A stretch of DNA of 37,767 nt from an uncultured Clostridia bacterium (GCA_944393505.1 CALYAK010000013.1:1-37767); one strand, 5' to 3'; counted from the first letter of the stretch, positions 1 through 9,034 are shown. Made by a program: numbers and translations. The notes: generated by a model from the sequence alone, not told the origin.

Positions 1-75
1 TTCTTTTTTTAGGCAGAAAAATATTGAGGCAGAAAACTTTCAAAGTTTTCCACCCCAACAATTGACAATCAGCCT
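1..75. other. Intergenic left edge with small hairpin
   Basis: No gene is visible here. It holds a short inverted repeat (GAAAACTTT at about 33-42 pairing with AAAGTTTTC) just past the stop of the minus-strand GT2 gene. It also holds two copies of GGCAGAAAA, at about 12 and 29. The hairpin lacks a clean T-run, so I do not call it a terminator with confidence. Confidence 0.3.
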
Positions 76-936
76 TTACTTTCCTTCTTGTTTTCTCTCG
101 ATTTCTTCTTGAATTAATTGAATTAAACGATCGGTTTCTTTCTTTAAACGCTTTCCAACTTTTTCTTGGTATTCTTCTGTATTCATATCCCATTTAGTTA
201 AATAGGTATAGAAAGATGAATAAATCTGAATACTATCTTGTAAATGCGTGAAAAGTTTTGATACATTTCTTGTCTGTGTAGCACTTTGTGGATTGGTAAT
301 GTATTGGTATAGCACCTTTTCAGTTAATACCATATTTTGCATTTTGGTATAGATTTCTAAATTAACGAATAGATCTTCTCCATAACGTTCTACTGGAATT
401 CTTTCCATTGCTTGATTTTTCAATAGTTCTCTTTTAACACAATTGCACCAAAGAGAATTGAATTGATAACCATCTAAAATCATTGGATAAATCGTATTTT
501 TAAAATCTTCTTTGGAAAGATATCGTTCTTCTTTTCCATCTTCTAGATATCGATATTGCTCATATCCTTCTGGTTCTTTACGATAACGGAATCGTATTAC
601 ATCTGGTTCGTAATAACTTTCAATCAACATTCTTACTGTTGGCATTGTCTCTGGTAGATACGCATCATCACTATCTAAAAACATCAGATAGTTTCCATTT
701 GCCTTTTCAATTCCGTTTTTTCGAGCCTGAAAACTTCCTTGATTTTCTTGTTTGATTAATTGAATTCTAGAATCTTCTTTTGCTAGTTTTTCGCAAACTG
801 CTTCGGTTTGATCGGTTGGTCCGTCTAGTACAACAATAATTTCTACCTTTTCATCTTGGATGGAACGAATACATCTTTCAATAGATTTTTCTGCGTTATA
901 GGTTGGTATGATAATCGATATTAATTTTGGTTCCAA
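76..936 (-). CDS. Glycosyltransferase family 2 (GT-A)
   Basis: Probable membrane-associated or cytoplasmic glycosyltransferase that moves a sugar from a nucleotide-sugar donor onto a growing surface glycan. The N-terminus (residues 5-18) has the GT2 opening ISIIIPTYN, and the metal-binding DxD is seen as DSDD at residues 88-91 (FLDSDDAYL). The ERYGEDLFVN segment (about 183-192) carries the acidic pair expected near the acceptor site. At 286 residues it is a single GT-A domain without obvious membrane segments. It is the last gene of the minus-strand operon that starts near 4830, 14 bases after the SDR gene. Donor and acceptor cannot be read from sequence. Confidence 0.88.
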   Translation of the reverse strand: MEPKLISIIIPTYNAEKSIERCIRSIQDEKVEIIVVLDGPTDQTEAVCEKLAKEDSRIQLIKQENQGSFQARKNGIEKANGNYLMFLDSDDAYLPETMPTVRMLIESYYEPDVIRFRYRKEPEGYEQYRYLEDGKEERYLSKEDFKNTIYPMILDGYQFNSLWCNCVKRELLKNQAMERIPVERYGEDLFVNLEIYTKMQNMVLTEKVLYQYITNPQSATQTRNVSKLFTHLQDSIQIYSSFYTYLTKWDMNTEEYQEKVGKRLKKETDRLIQLIQEEIERKQEGK

Positions 937-950
937 ATGATTTCCTCCTT

Positions 951-1676
951 TTATACACTTTGTCCCATATCAAGAATAATATTTTGTCCTGTAATACTCT
1001 TAATTACATGAACCAAAGCATAGATAGTATCTGCTACATCTTTTGGGCGAACAAATTCTTTAATTGCAAGATTCTTTCGATGAAAATCAAAATATTCATT
1101 ATCATCTGTAATTTCTACTTCATGCGGAACAGTTCCTAATGAAATCGTATTAATGCGAATATTTTTATCACCTAATTCTTTGGTAACTGCTCTCATAAAT
1201 CCATAAATTCCGGATTTTGCAGCGCTATAGGCTGGTAATCCATAACTTGAAATTGCATTAATTGAGGAAATCATTGTAATGGTTTTCCTTTTTTCTTTAC
1301 TTTTTTCTAATAGATCGAGCATAATTTTTACAAGGTAAATATGCGAATTTAAATTTAATTTAACAGAACGGTCAATATCTTCAATTGTAATGGTTTCCAT
1401 TCCACCGATCTCACTTTTCATGTTAACCCCTGCCATACTAACAATGTGATCAATTGATCCATATTTGGTTAGGATTTCATCATGTGCTTTTTGAATTTGA
1501 GAAGGATCCGTTACATCAACTTGCATAAACTCTAAACCCGGTTGTTCCTTTTTTAAATACCCCATTTGCTTAACGTCCCATACAATTACCTGATCACCAT
1601 TGTCTAAAAATTTCTTGACAACACTTCTTCCAATTCCACCGCTTCCGCCAGTAATTAAAGTAATATTCTTTTTCAT
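951..1676 (-). CDS. Short-chain dehydrogenase/reductase (SDR)
   Basis: Classical SDR oxidoreductase of 241 residues. The nucleotide-binding glycine motif TGGSGGIG lies at residues 9-16, an NAG-like SMAGVN at 80-85, and the catalytic set Ser137/138, Tyr150 and Lys154 is in YSAAK. It should use NAD(H) or NADP(H) to oxidise or reduce a hydroxyl/keto group. WDVKQ at the end of the second strand may bear on cofactor choice, but I cannot decide between the two. It sits between two glycosyltransferases and an MNIO-like gene, so a modified-sugar substrate is likely; that is inference. FabG-type fatty acid synthesis is less likely because no fab genes are nearby. Confidence 0.85.
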   Translation of the reverse strand: MKKNITLITGGSGGIGRSVVKKFLDNGDQVIVWDVKQMGYLKKEQPGLEFMQVDVTDPSQIQKAHDEILTKYGSIDHIVSMAGVNMKSEIGGMETITIEDIDRSVKLNLNSHIYLVKIMLDLLEKSKEKRKTITMISSINAISSYGLPAYSAAKSGIYGFMRAVTKELGDKNIRINTISLGTVPHEVEITDDNEYFDFHRKNLAIKEFVRPKDVADTIYALVHVIKSITGQNIILDMGQSV

Positions 1677-1691
1677 TTTTACCCCCTTCTT

Positions 1692-2642
1692 TTATTTTTC
1701 TATTTTTTCTAATACTTCTTCTAAATTTTCTCCTTTTTCTTTTAATTCTTTTTCCAAAAACAGTCCTATCTTTTTGGTATATTCTACATCTTTTGATTCT
1801 ACTAATTTTTTTAACGTAACAATTTCCATGATGATTTCTTTTTCATAAGCGTATTTTGTTTGATATGCATACTCGGTTACAATCAAATCTAAATTGGAAA
1901 AAACAGAAATGGTTTCTAAAATTTCTGAAAATTCGCTTTCGTCCATCATTACATGTTTATCCGGTTTATCGATATATTTTCCAGTTCGATCCATATTGCC
2001 TGATACATGAAAGATCTTAACTCTTTGGGTATTGGTAAGGCGTTTTAAATATCCTTCATAGGAAATGCCTTCTTCCTGTGCTGAGTTTTTGCCATGTGCG
2101 ATATCAAACACACCAAAATCCATCTTCTCCCATATTTGACTTAAGAATTCTGGTGTATAGGTTTCGGGATCAATTTGAAAACCTCCAGGTTGATTTTCTC
2201 CTCCAAATTGAATTTCTCTTCCTGTTTTTTCTCGTAAGATTCTTTTCATTTTTTCTTGATTATCCTGAAACGTTTGCCAAAACTCTTTCGGAGAATAGTT
2301 GGCAATACGATCTTGATTATCCAAACCAATATGCGTACTAATTCGTTGAAAAGAAGGTACTTTCCACAATTTTTCCGGAATTTGATCCCATTGAATGTTC
2401 GCTAGCATCACTTTACTATGGGTAGCTGGAAGCATTCCTGGTAATCCATGAATATCAACTTCACAACCAGTTCGTTCTAGCATCTTTAGTAATAACTCTA
2501 AAGATGCTATATCACAATACTTTCCTGGATACTTTAATGTATTTAAATATCCTTTCTGAATTAACATTTGATAAATTCCATCAAATTTACCAATGGTTTT
2601 TCCTTCTACTTTTTCTGTTAAATAGTTGGCTCCTATTTTCAT
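1692..2642 (-). CDS. MNIO/DUF692-like TIM-barrel protein
   Basis: A 316-residue protein that looks like a metal-binding TIM barrel. Candidate ligands fall in the order seen in the DUF692 (multinuclear non-heme iron oxidase) family: His65 (DIHGLPG), His104 (STHIGLD), Glu149 (GGENQPG), Asp180 and His183 (FDIAHGKNSA), His212 (FHVSGN), Asp226/Asp228/His230 (DKPDKH) and Glu257 (VTEYAY). A xylose-isomerase-like or AP-endonuclease-2-like barrel would share part of this pattern, so the family call is moderate. The last 50 residues are a charged helical tail. It lies in the glycan operon between the GT4 and SDR genes, 15 to 17 bases from each. No precursor peptide typical of MNIO peptide-modifying pathways is seen next to it. 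Confidence 0.5.
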   Translation of the reverse strand: MKIGANYLTEKVEGKTIGKFDGIYQMLIQKGYLNTLKYPGKYCDIASLELLLKMLERTGCEVDIHGLPGMLPATHSKVMLANIQWDQIPEKLWKVPSFQRISTHIGLDNQDRIANYSPKEFWQTFQDNQEKMKRILREKTGREIQFGGENQPGGFQIDPETYTPEFLSQIWEKMDFGVFDIAHGKNSAQEEGISYEGYLKRLTNTQRVKIFHVSGNMDRTGKYIDKPDKHVMMDESEFSEILETISVFSNLDLIVTEYAYQTKYAYEKEIIMEIVTLKKLVESKDVEYTKKIGLFLEKELKEKGENLEEVLEKIEK

Positions 2643-2659
2643 TCTAATCTCCTAAATTT

Positions 2660-3835
2660 TTAACAATCAATAATTTTTTCAATATCTGAAATGGCATGCT
2701 GAATTTCAAATAGTCGGCTTCTTTTTTTGATTTTCTCCTTGTATTCTTCTCGTAGTTCTTTACTCGCTAATAGCTGTTTTAAACCTTCATAAATTCCTTC
2801 TGTTGAGTTTTCTACGATAATGGCTGCTTCTCCATTTTCACCTAAAATATCACTTGCTCCTGGACATTGTGTCGAAACAATTGGTTTTTCTAAGATAGTT
2901 GCTTCTAATACCGCTGAACTTAATCCTTCCACACGAGAAGAACAAACAAAAATATCGGCTCGATTCACATAACAATATGGATTACTTGAATATCCTACAA
3001 GTCGTACTGTTTTTTCAAGATGATTTTGCAAAATATATTCTTCTAATCCTTCTCTTTCTCTTCCTTCTCCAACAATCCATACTTCGTGAATCAATCCTTC
3101 TTCACAAAGTCGTTTATGTACTTCTAATAATCGATCATAACCTTTTTCTTTGACTAATCTTCCGACTGATATGACAACCGTTTGATCTGTTTGATATTCT
3201 GGAGGCAATTCTTCCTTTGCCTTTTCTAAGATATCGCTAGAGTCAATCGGATTCACTTGTACAAAAATGTGGTCTTTGATTCCTGTTTTTTTCATAAATT
3301 GTTGTTTTACATCATTCGATACACATACAATTTTATGAAATGCTTGATAAGTTTTTTTCTCGTCTTTGGCATTTTTAAAAATTGGAATTCCAGATACGTT
3401 ATGAATATCGGTATGAATCCATACAATCTTTTGAGAGTTTGGATTGGTCGAATGAGCTACCACTTTTGCTACTTTTCCTTCCAAAAAAGCAATCTCAATA
3501 TCATATTTTTCTTTTACTCCCATTCGATATACCATTCTTGGAAAATATTTCATCATGCGAATATACCATTTCCAAATCATACTCATGACCTTATTCGATA
3601 ATTTATGGTATTTCGCTTCTTTATTTGCCCTGCTTTCCTTAAAAAAAGCTGGGAAAATCGATCGATATTGAATCGGTTGGATCTTCTTTAATTCTTCAAT
3701 ATAGATACCATCATCTACAATTGCAAGAACCGTTATCTCATATTTTTCTTTATTGATATTTTTTAACAGATTTAACAGTACCTTTTCAGCACCACCCATT
3801 TGAAGGGTGTGTACTACAAACAATACCTTTTTCAT
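2660..3835 (-). CDS. Glycosyltransferase family 4 (GT-B)
   Basis: Retaining GT4-type glycosyltransferase of 391 residues with two Rossmann-like halves. The N-terminus has the GGAEKVLLNLL acceptor-side motif (about 14-24). The C-terminal half starts near VVISVGRLVKEKGYD and contains the donor-binding stretch SSRVEGLSSAVLEA followed by EKPIVSTQCPGASDIL, where the two glutamates form the family's E-x7-E element. It is probably cytoplasmic, acting on lipid-linked or cell-wall glycan intermediates. It is the second gene of the minus-strand operon, 14 bases downstream of the lactonase gene. Confidence 0.9.
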   Translation of the reverse strand: MKKVLFVVHTLQMGGAEKVLLNLLKNINKEKYEITVLAIVDDGIYIEELKKIQPIQYRSIFPAFFKESRANKEAKYHKLSNKVMSMIWKWYIRMMKYFPRMVYRMGVKEKYDIEIAFLEGKVAKVVAHSTNPNSQKIVWIHTDIHNVSGIPIFKNAKDEKKTYQAFHKIVCVSNDVKQQFMKKTGIKDHIFVQVNPIDSSDILEKAKEELPPEYQTDQTVVISVGRLVKEKGYDRLLEVHKRLCEEGLIHEVWIVGEGREREGLEEYILQNHLEKTVRLVGYSSNPYCYVNRADIFVCSSRVEGLSSAVLEATILEKPIVSTQCPGASDILGENGEAAIIVENSTEGIYEGLKQLLASKELREEYKEKIKKRSRLFEIQHAISDIEKIIDC

Positions 3836-3849
3836 CCCGCTTCTCCTCT

Positions 3850-4830
3850 CTAAAACAAGATACAGGTCGGTGACTCCACTGCTTCTTCACCGAAATAGGT
3901 TAATCTTCCATCTTCTTGATTTCTTGAAAAAATTGTGATTCGACTTGAATCTAAATTCGCTACCAATACAAATTGATCCTGATCATCTACTGCTAAATCC
4001 CATGGCATTTTTCCTCCAGATGGAATGGTTTGAATCATCTCCCATCCAGTATCTTTTTTTCGAAAAACGCAAACGAAATTTTTCCCTCGTAAAGTGGTAT
4101 AAAGATTTTTTCGATCCTGACTCAATTGAATCGCACATCCAGTATCCATTTCTCCTTTTTCTTCTCCTTCTGGTAAAAGAGAATACTGGTTTTTTAAACT
4201 AAATTTTTCCTTTTTAAACTGCAACTCATATAATTGACAGCTTTTCTCTGTAATCACATAAACTTGATCCTGTTCGATTACCAAATGTCTTGGCTGTGTC
4301 CCTTTTTTAAATTGATATTCTGCCTTTTTTTGAATCTCATTTTCCTGCAATTGATAGGCTACAATTGCATCCTTTCCTAAATCAACTTTCAACAAATATT
4401 TTTCGTGAAATTTCGAACAATGAAGATGTGAATGAATGTTTTTTTCTTGAAATATGATTTCTCCTATCTTTCCATCTTCTTGTATCTTCCTTACACAAAA
4501 AGTTCCATCGATATAATGACTAATGCTCATCACTTTTTTCTGCTTATCTACGGTAATGTGACAAGGTCCTTTTCCACTCGATGGCTTCTTCTCAATCTTT
4601 TTTAATCCATTTTCTTCGATTTGATAAGATACGATATATCCGCCTTCTTGCAGTTCATCTTGTTCGATTTCTATGACTCCATATAGATGAGAATCTGTTT
4701 TGGCAAGATAAGTACATCTTCTCTCATCTTTCGTCCATTTTCTTCGGATCAGTTCTCCATTTTGAAAGTCATATTCGGCAATTCCTTGGTTAGAAGTACT
4801 GCCAATATATACTTTTTGAACTTTTTCCAT
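3850..4830 (-). CDS. Lactonase-family seven-bladed propeller (6-phosphogluconolactonase-like)
   Basis: A 326-residue beta-propeller of the lactonase (YbhE/YkgB) family. It opens with YIGSTSNQGIAEYDF and shows repeated blade motifs such as GKGPCHITVD, GTQPRHLVIE and GKMPWDLAVDDQDQFVLVAN, ending in RITIFSRNQEDGRLTY. Characterised relatives hydrolyse 6-phosphogluconolactone, but many members have unknown substrates, and here the gene leads a glycan-type operon with no other pentose-phosphate gene nearby. A sigma-A promoter sits directly upstream at 4887-4915. No signal peptide is seen, so a cytoplasmic location is expected. Confidence 0.8.
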   Translation of the reverse strand: MEKVQKVYIGSTSNQGIAEYDFQNGELIRRKWTKDERRCTYLAKTDSHLYGVIEIEQDELQEGGYIVSYQIEENGLKKIEKKPSSGKGPCHITVDKQKKVMSISHYIDGTFCVRKIQEDGKIGEIIFQEKNIHSHLHCSKFHEKYLLKVDLGKDAIVAYQLQENEIQKKAEYQFKKGTQPRHLVIEQDQVYVITEKSCQLYELQFKKEKFSLKNQYSLLPEGEEKGEMDTGCAIQLSQDRKNLYTTLRGKNFVCVFRKKDTGWEMIQTIPSGGKMPWDLAVDDQDQFVLVANLDSSRITIFSRNQEDGRLTYFGEEAVESPTCILF

Positions 4831-4886
4831 TCCTTTGCTCCTATGTTTCTTTTTTCTCTTTTCTTCTACAAATTTCTTACTCTTTT

Positions 4887-4915
4887 ATCATACCATAAAA
4901 TTGACATAATTTCAA
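4887..4915 (-). promoter_or_regulatory. Sigma-A promoter of the lactonase-GT4-MNIO-SDR-GT2 operon
   Basis: On the minus strand TTGAAA (4910-4915) is separated by 17 bases from TATGAT (4887-4892). The lactonase ATG follows about 57 bases downstream. No operator-like repeat is seen beside it. Confidence 0.7.
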
Positions 4916-4940
4916 TCTTTTCCAATTTTACGCTCCAAAG

Positions 4941-4971
4941 AAAAAGCCCCATTCATTCTATGAGGCTTTTT
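4941..4971. terminator. Rho-independent terminator after guaD
   Basis: AAAAAGCCCCAT (4941-4952) and ATGAGGCTTTTT (4960-4971) form a 12-pair stem with one G-T pair, bordered by T-rich DNA in the direction of guaD transcription (minus). It separates the era-guaD run from the glycan operon. Confidence 0.75.
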
Positions 4972-4981
4972 TCTGCTTTTT

Positions 4982-5443
4982 CTAATAAATAACTCCTCCA
5001 TTTTTCACATATTCTTCCATCAGCTTTTGACACTCTTCGTGATCAATTTGTTCGAAACGAAGAAGATCCATTTTCTTTTCTTTGATAAAATCATAGATTT
5101 GATCATCACGAAATCCAATTTCTCCTGCTTCTTCCTTCGTACAACCATAATATACTTGTTGAATATTTGCCCAAATAATAGCTGCTAAGCACATGGGACA
5201 TGGTTGGCAAGAAGTATAAATCGTGCACCCTTTTAAATCATAAGTGTTTCTTTTTTCACAAGCTTGTCGAATTGCAACAATTTCTGCATGAGCAGTTGGA
5301 TCTTTTTGACTTAAAACTTGATTATTTCCTTTTCCGATGATATTTCCTTCTGGATCTAGAATAACTGCTCCAAAAGGACCACCTTCCGCTTTTTTCATTC
5401 CCTCTTTTGCAAGGTTACATGCTTCTTTCATCCATGGATTCAT
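4982..5443 (-). CDS. guaD: Guanine deaminase-type nucleobase deaminase
   Basis: Zinc-dependent cytidine-deaminase-fold enzyme that would convert guanine to xanthine and ammonia in the cytoplasm. The zinc/catalytic set is visible: HAE (His52, Glu54) within DPTAHAEIVAIRQAC, and PCPMC (Cys82, Cys85) within TSCQPCPMCLAAIIWA. The motif GFRDDQIY near 110 and the domain-swapped-type C-terminus match Bacillus GuaD better than the tRNA adenosine deaminase TadA, which lacks them. At 153 residues it is complete. Its ATG overlaps the mscS stop by one base (TAATG), so the two are translationally coupled. TadA is the main alternative. Confidence 0.78.
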   Translation of the reverse strand: MNPWMKEACNLAKEGMKKAEGGPFGAVILDPEGNIIGKGNNQVLSQKDPTAHAEIVAIRQACEKRNTYDLKGCTIYTSCQPCPMCLAAIIWANIQQVYYGCTKEEAGEIGFRDDQIYDFIKEKKMDLLRFEQIDHEECQKLMEEYVKNGGVIY

Positions 5444-6585
5444 TACTTTACTTCCTTCTTTTTTTGAATTATTTTTTCCGTATTTTCTTTTATTTTAGCA
5501 ACGGCATATTCTTGCCCCTTTTGATGAATATAGATATTTTGTCCTGGATATGCAATTTTTACTCCCTCTGATTCCAAAACTCTTACAATTTGTTCATTAA
5601 TATCATTTTTCCATTCCATATAGGGAGCAAAAGCCGTAATTTCGGTATACATATAGATGGTAATTTCAAATCCAGTTTGTGGAATATCACTAAAAAATAC
5701 GCCAACCGAATCTGGCACTACTTTGTTATTCGCTTCTAATACAAAACGAATTCTTTTCACAATTTTATCGACCGTTTTCATTGGTAAGTCAAATGGTAAA
5801 TTTAATTTTAAAGAATGTCTTCTTTTTCCTAATTTACTCCAATTGACAATCGAGTCATTGGAAATAACGGAATTTTGGATTGTTACTTCCGAGTCATCAG
5901 TTGTTCGAAGTCTTGTACTTCGAAAAGTAATGTCTTCTACCGTTCCTTCAAATTCTCCAATTTTAATCCAGTCTCCCACTTTAAATGGCTTGTCCAAAAC
6001 AATCGCCATTCCGCCAAATAGGTTTTTCGCTAAATCTTGTGCCGCTAGTGCAAGTACAACACCTCCCAGTCCAAGACCTGTTAAAAGTCCACTAATATCA
6101 TAATCTAATTCCATCATAATTAAGAAAGCTGCGATTAGATAAATGATTACTTTTAACACTTTACACGCAAATTTTTGAAGTGTATCATTATGTGGCACAT
6201 CTGTATTTCTTCGAATTCTTCGCATCACAACAGATTCATAACTTACTAAATTTGCGATAAAATTAGCAATAATATAGATCATTCCAATTTCAAATGCTTT
6301 TTGAGTAAATGCCCAAACTTGTGGAGATGGACTAATCACATAAATCGCAAAATAGATTCCAATCCACGAGAAAAGCAATCGAAATGTTAAATAAAATGGT
6401 GACTTTCTTGCTTCTTCTTTTTTCTGCTGTAACTTAAAAACTCGAATGAGTCCTTTTGCAACAAGCGAGCTAAATGTTACAAACAAAAAAGCAATAAAGA
6501 AAGCTAATATAAAATCGCGAATATCTTCAGTTTTTAATGTTTTAAAATAGGTTACAATACCATTTAATTGCTCCATATTCTTCAC
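5443..6585 (-). CDS. mscS: Small-conductance mechanosensitive channel, MscS family
   Basis: Membrane channel that opens under membrane tension and releases solutes on hypo-osmotic shock. Of 380 residues, the N-terminal 170 hold hydrophobic segments (about 22-45, 66-85, 95-112 and 145-165). These run into the pore-lining helix region LLTGLGLGGVVLALAAQDLAKN, then the MscS beta domain with PFKVGDWIKIGEFEGTVEDI and TIQNSVISND. The charged C-terminus (KKKEVK) is cytoplasmic. It starts 3 bases after the trmB stop and is coupled to guaD downstream, so it belongs to the era operon run. Confidence 0.92.
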   Translation of the reverse strand: MKNMEQLNGIVTYFKTLKTEDIRDFILAFFIAFLFVTFSSLVAKGLIRVFKLQQKKEEARKSPFYLTFRLLFSWIGIYFAIYVISPSPQVWAFTQKAFEIGMIYIIANFIANLVSYESVVMRRIRRNTDVPHNDTLQKFACKVLKVIIYLIAAFLIMMELDYDISGLLTGLGLGGVVLALAAQDLAKNLFGGMAIVLDKPFKVGDWIKIGEFEGTVEDITFRSTRLRTTDDSEVTIQNSVISNDSIVNWSKLGKRRHSLKLNLPFDLPMKTVDKIVKRIRFVLEANNKVVPDSVGVFFSDIPQTGFEITIYMYTEITAFAPYMEWKNDINEQIVRVLESEGVKIAYPGQNIYIHQKGQEYAVAKIKENTEKIIQKKKEVK

Positions 6586-6588
6586 CCT

Positions 6589-7254
6589 TTACTTTTGTAT
6601 CAATTTTGCAATACAAGCTTTTATCTTAATTCCCTGTTCTGAAAACATCCTCTCATGTTCTGTAAGGATATTATCCCAAAAATCTTTTTCTTTTTCAAGA
6701 TCACTTGTCAACTTTCTAATCTCAAATCCAGAATCTTTCAAATAGCGTATACTGTCTTCAAATAACCCGTCATCATCTGTTTTAAAATAGATTTCTCCAT
6801 CCTCTTGTAAAAATACTTTGTATTTTTCTAGTTGTCTTGTATGCGTTAATCTCTTTTTGCGATGTTTCCCCTTTGGCCACGGATTACAAAAATTAATATA
6901 GATTCTTTCCACTTGATCCGTTTCATCAAAAATATTTAAGATTCGCTCAATATCATAACGAGTCAAATAGAGATTTTCTACTTTTAATTGAGCATTTGCA
7001 TAAGTTTCCTCAACTTTTCTCTTCGCTACCCCCAGCATTGCATCCACTAGGTCAACTGCAATATAGTTAATCTCTTGATTTTTTAAAGCAATTTGTGAAA
7101 TAAATCCACCTTTTCCACAACCTAATTCTAAATGAATCGGCTGTTCTTTGGCAAAGACTTCTTTCCATTTTCCTTTTTTATTTTCCGGGTCATCTATGTA
7201 AAACGGACTTGCTTCTAATTCTGGTCTCGCCCATGGTTTATATCGGATCCTCAT
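6589..7254 (-). CDS. trmB: tRNA (guanine-N7)-methyltransferase
   Basis: SAM-dependent enzyme that makes m7G46 in the tRNA variable loop. The SAM-binding motif HLELGCGKGG is at residues 41-50, and the family signature is seen as NFCNPWPKGKHRKKRL at 121-136, where most homologues have SDPWPK. At 221 residues it has the usual bacterial length. Its first 17 bases overlap the end of the RNase G gene, and the ribosome site lies inside that gene, a sign of coupled translation. Confidence 0.95.
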   Translation of the reverse strand: MRIRYKPWARPELEASPFYIDDPENKKGKWKEVFAKEQPIHLELGCGKGGFISQIALKNQEINYIAVDLVDAMLGVAKRKVEETYANAQLKVENLYLTRYDIERILNIFDETDQVERIYINFCNPWPKGKHRKKRLTHTRQLEKYKVFLQEDGEIYFKTDDDGLFEDSIRYLKDSGFEIRKLTSDLEKEKDFWDNILTEHERMFSEQGIKIKACIAKLIQK

Positions 7255-8470
7255 GTTTTTCTTCCTCTTTACTTTCTAAATTACTACACATATGTTTTCT
7301 TGTGATTTCTAATAAATCCAGTGGTGTAAATCCAACAATCTGAATTTTCGAACGATCTTTTTTAATTTCTTCTTCTAAAAGTTTTAAAACTTTCTCTTTA
7401 TCTTCTTGTCGCTCCATATCGATATAATCAATGATAATAATTCCACCAATATCTCGAACTCTTAACTGTTTAGCGATTTCAATTGTTGCCTCTTGGTTCA
7501 CTTTTAAAATCGTTTCTGCTAAAGACTGATTACCGGTAAATTTACCAGAATTCACATCAATTGCAGTCAAAGCTTCTGTTTTGTCAATGGTAATAAAGCC
7601 ACCACAATTCAACCAAATCTTTCGATTGGTTGCTTTTTCTACTTGTTTTTGATATTGATAGAAATGATCAACATCCTCTATTCTTTCTACTCGGATTGTT
7701 TGTTTTGGTTTCATGTTTTCCAGATATTTTTTCACATAAGCTTCGATTGCATCATCATTTGTTAAGACTCTTTCTAAACCCACATCTACTAAATCATTGA
7801 AAAGTCTTGCGATCATTCCATCTACTTTATAAAGTAGTTGAATCTCTTTCTTTGGAGCTTGCAAAGCTTGTTCTGCTTCTTTTTGAATCTTATCCCACAC
7901 ATTTTTCATGCGCAAAATATCTTGTTTGATTTCTTCTTCTGTCTTTCCCATTGCAGAAGTTCGAAGAATCATTCCACATTTTTCTGGCAAATATTTCTGT
8001 GCAATTTCTTTTAAACGTTGTTTTTCTTCTTTGTCTGTTATTTTTTGCGAAATGGTTAAAAAATTTGCTCCTGGTAAGAATACACAAAAACGCCCTGGTA
8101 ACGAAATGTGTGTTGATACTCTCGCTCCTTTTAAATTGGTCGCATCTCTTTTCACTTGTACCAATATGTAATCTCCTTGTTGGATATATTGATGAATATC
8201 CAATGTTGTTACCAAAACATCTTTGGTTCCTCGAATATCATCCGGACTCGGAATGAGATCTTTTACGTGGATATAGGCATTTTTTTCTTCTCCTAAGTCG
8301 ACAAAAGCAGCTTGAATTCCTTTTAAAACATTTACTACTCTTCCAATATAAATATTTCCTTCTAAACGCTTTGTTGTTTCGTTTTCAAGATATCGCTCGG
8401 TTAGAACCTGATTTTCGAAAACAGCAATTTCCTTTTCTTTTCCTTTTCCTTGTATTAAAATTTCTAGCAT
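7238..8470 (-). CDS. rng: Ribonuclease G/E-type endoribonuclease
   Basis: Endoribonuclease for rRNA maturation and mRNA decay, cleaving single-stranded A/U-rich RNA. The S1 domain is seen at about 37-120 (IYIGRVVNVLKGIQAAFVDLG) and the 5'-sensor/RNase H-like middle follows. The DNase I-like catalytic part has its two metal-binding aspartates at Asp305 (AIDVNSG) and Asp348 (IIIIDYIDM). At 410 residues it is complete for the catalytic core, but it ends just after LLEITRKHMC with a charged tail, without the CPxCxG zinc-link normally found there in RNase E/G. It lies 9 bases after pth and overlaps trmB. Confidence 0.93.
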   Translation of the reverse strand: MLEILIQGKGKEKEIAVFENQVLTERYLENETTKRLEGNIYIGRVVNVLKGIQAAFVDLGEEKNAYIHVKDLIPSPDDIRGTKDVLVTTLDIHQYIQQGDYILVQVKRDATNLKGARVSTHISLPGRFCVFLPGANFLTISQKITDKEEKQRLKEIAQKYLPEKCGMILRTSAMGKTEEEIKQDILRMKNVWDKIQKEAEQALQAPKKEIQLLYKVDGMIARLFNDLVDVGLERVLTNDDAIEAYVKKYLENMKPKQTIRVERIEDVDHFYQYQKQVEKATNRKIWLNCGGFITIDKTEALTAIDVNSGKFTGNQSLAETILKVNQEATIEIAKQLRVRDIGGIIIIDYIDMERQEDKEKVLKLLEEEIKKDRSKIQIVGFTPLDLLEITRKHMCSNLESKEEEKHEDPI

Positions 8471-8479
8471 TTTTTTCTC

Positions 8480-9034
8480 CTAATTGAATTGATTCATTGC
8501 TCGATCAATTCCTTCTTTTAAAATTGTTTCAATTGCATCAGTTGCTTTTTCAATTCCTGGTTTTAATTGATTATATTGTTCTTCCTTAAGTGGTCCAATC
8601 ACAAAATCGACTCCACTTTCTTCTTCTGGTTCTCCTAGCCCAATTCGAATTCGTGCAAAATCAGTCGTTCCGATTTCATGTACCACGGATTTCATTCCAT
8701 TATGGCTTCCTGGACCTCCTTGCTTGCGGATTTTAATCGTTCCTTTTTCTACATCCATGTCGTCATAAATTACAACTAAATCTTTTGGTGTTAATTTATA
8801 AAAGGCAAGCCATTCACGGATCGACTCTCCACTTAAATTCATATAAGTTTGTGGTTTTACTAAAATAACCTTTTCTCCTTGTATCATTCCAGTCCCATAA
8901 ATGGATTGAAATTTACTTCTGGTTAATTCAATTTCATTTCTCTTCGCTAATAAATTGACGGTATCAAATCCCATATTATGTCTGGTTCTTGCATACTCTG
9001 GTTCTGGATTTCCTAATCCTACAATTATGTACAT
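8480..9034 (-). CDS. pth: Peptidyl-tRNA hydrolase
   Basis: Cytoplasmic esterase that recycles peptidyl-tRNAs dropped from ribosomes. Hallmarks are VGLGNPEPEYARTRHNMGFD with catalytic His19 and Asn20, PQTYMNLSGES (substrate-binding Asn), YDDMDVEKG, and GGPGSHNGMKS. At 184 residues it is full length. It lies between recO (39 bases upstream) and rng in a continuous minus-strand run. Confidence 0.97.
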   Translation of the reverse strand: MYIIVGLGNPEPEYARTRHNMGFDTVNLLAKRNEIELTRSKFQSIYGTGMIQGEKVILVKPQTYMNLSGESIREWLAFYKLTPKDLVVIYDDMDVEKGTIKIRKQGGPGSHNGMKSVVHEIGTTDFARIRIGLGEPEEESGVDFVIGPLKEEQYNQLKPGIEKATDAIETILKEGIDRAMNQFN

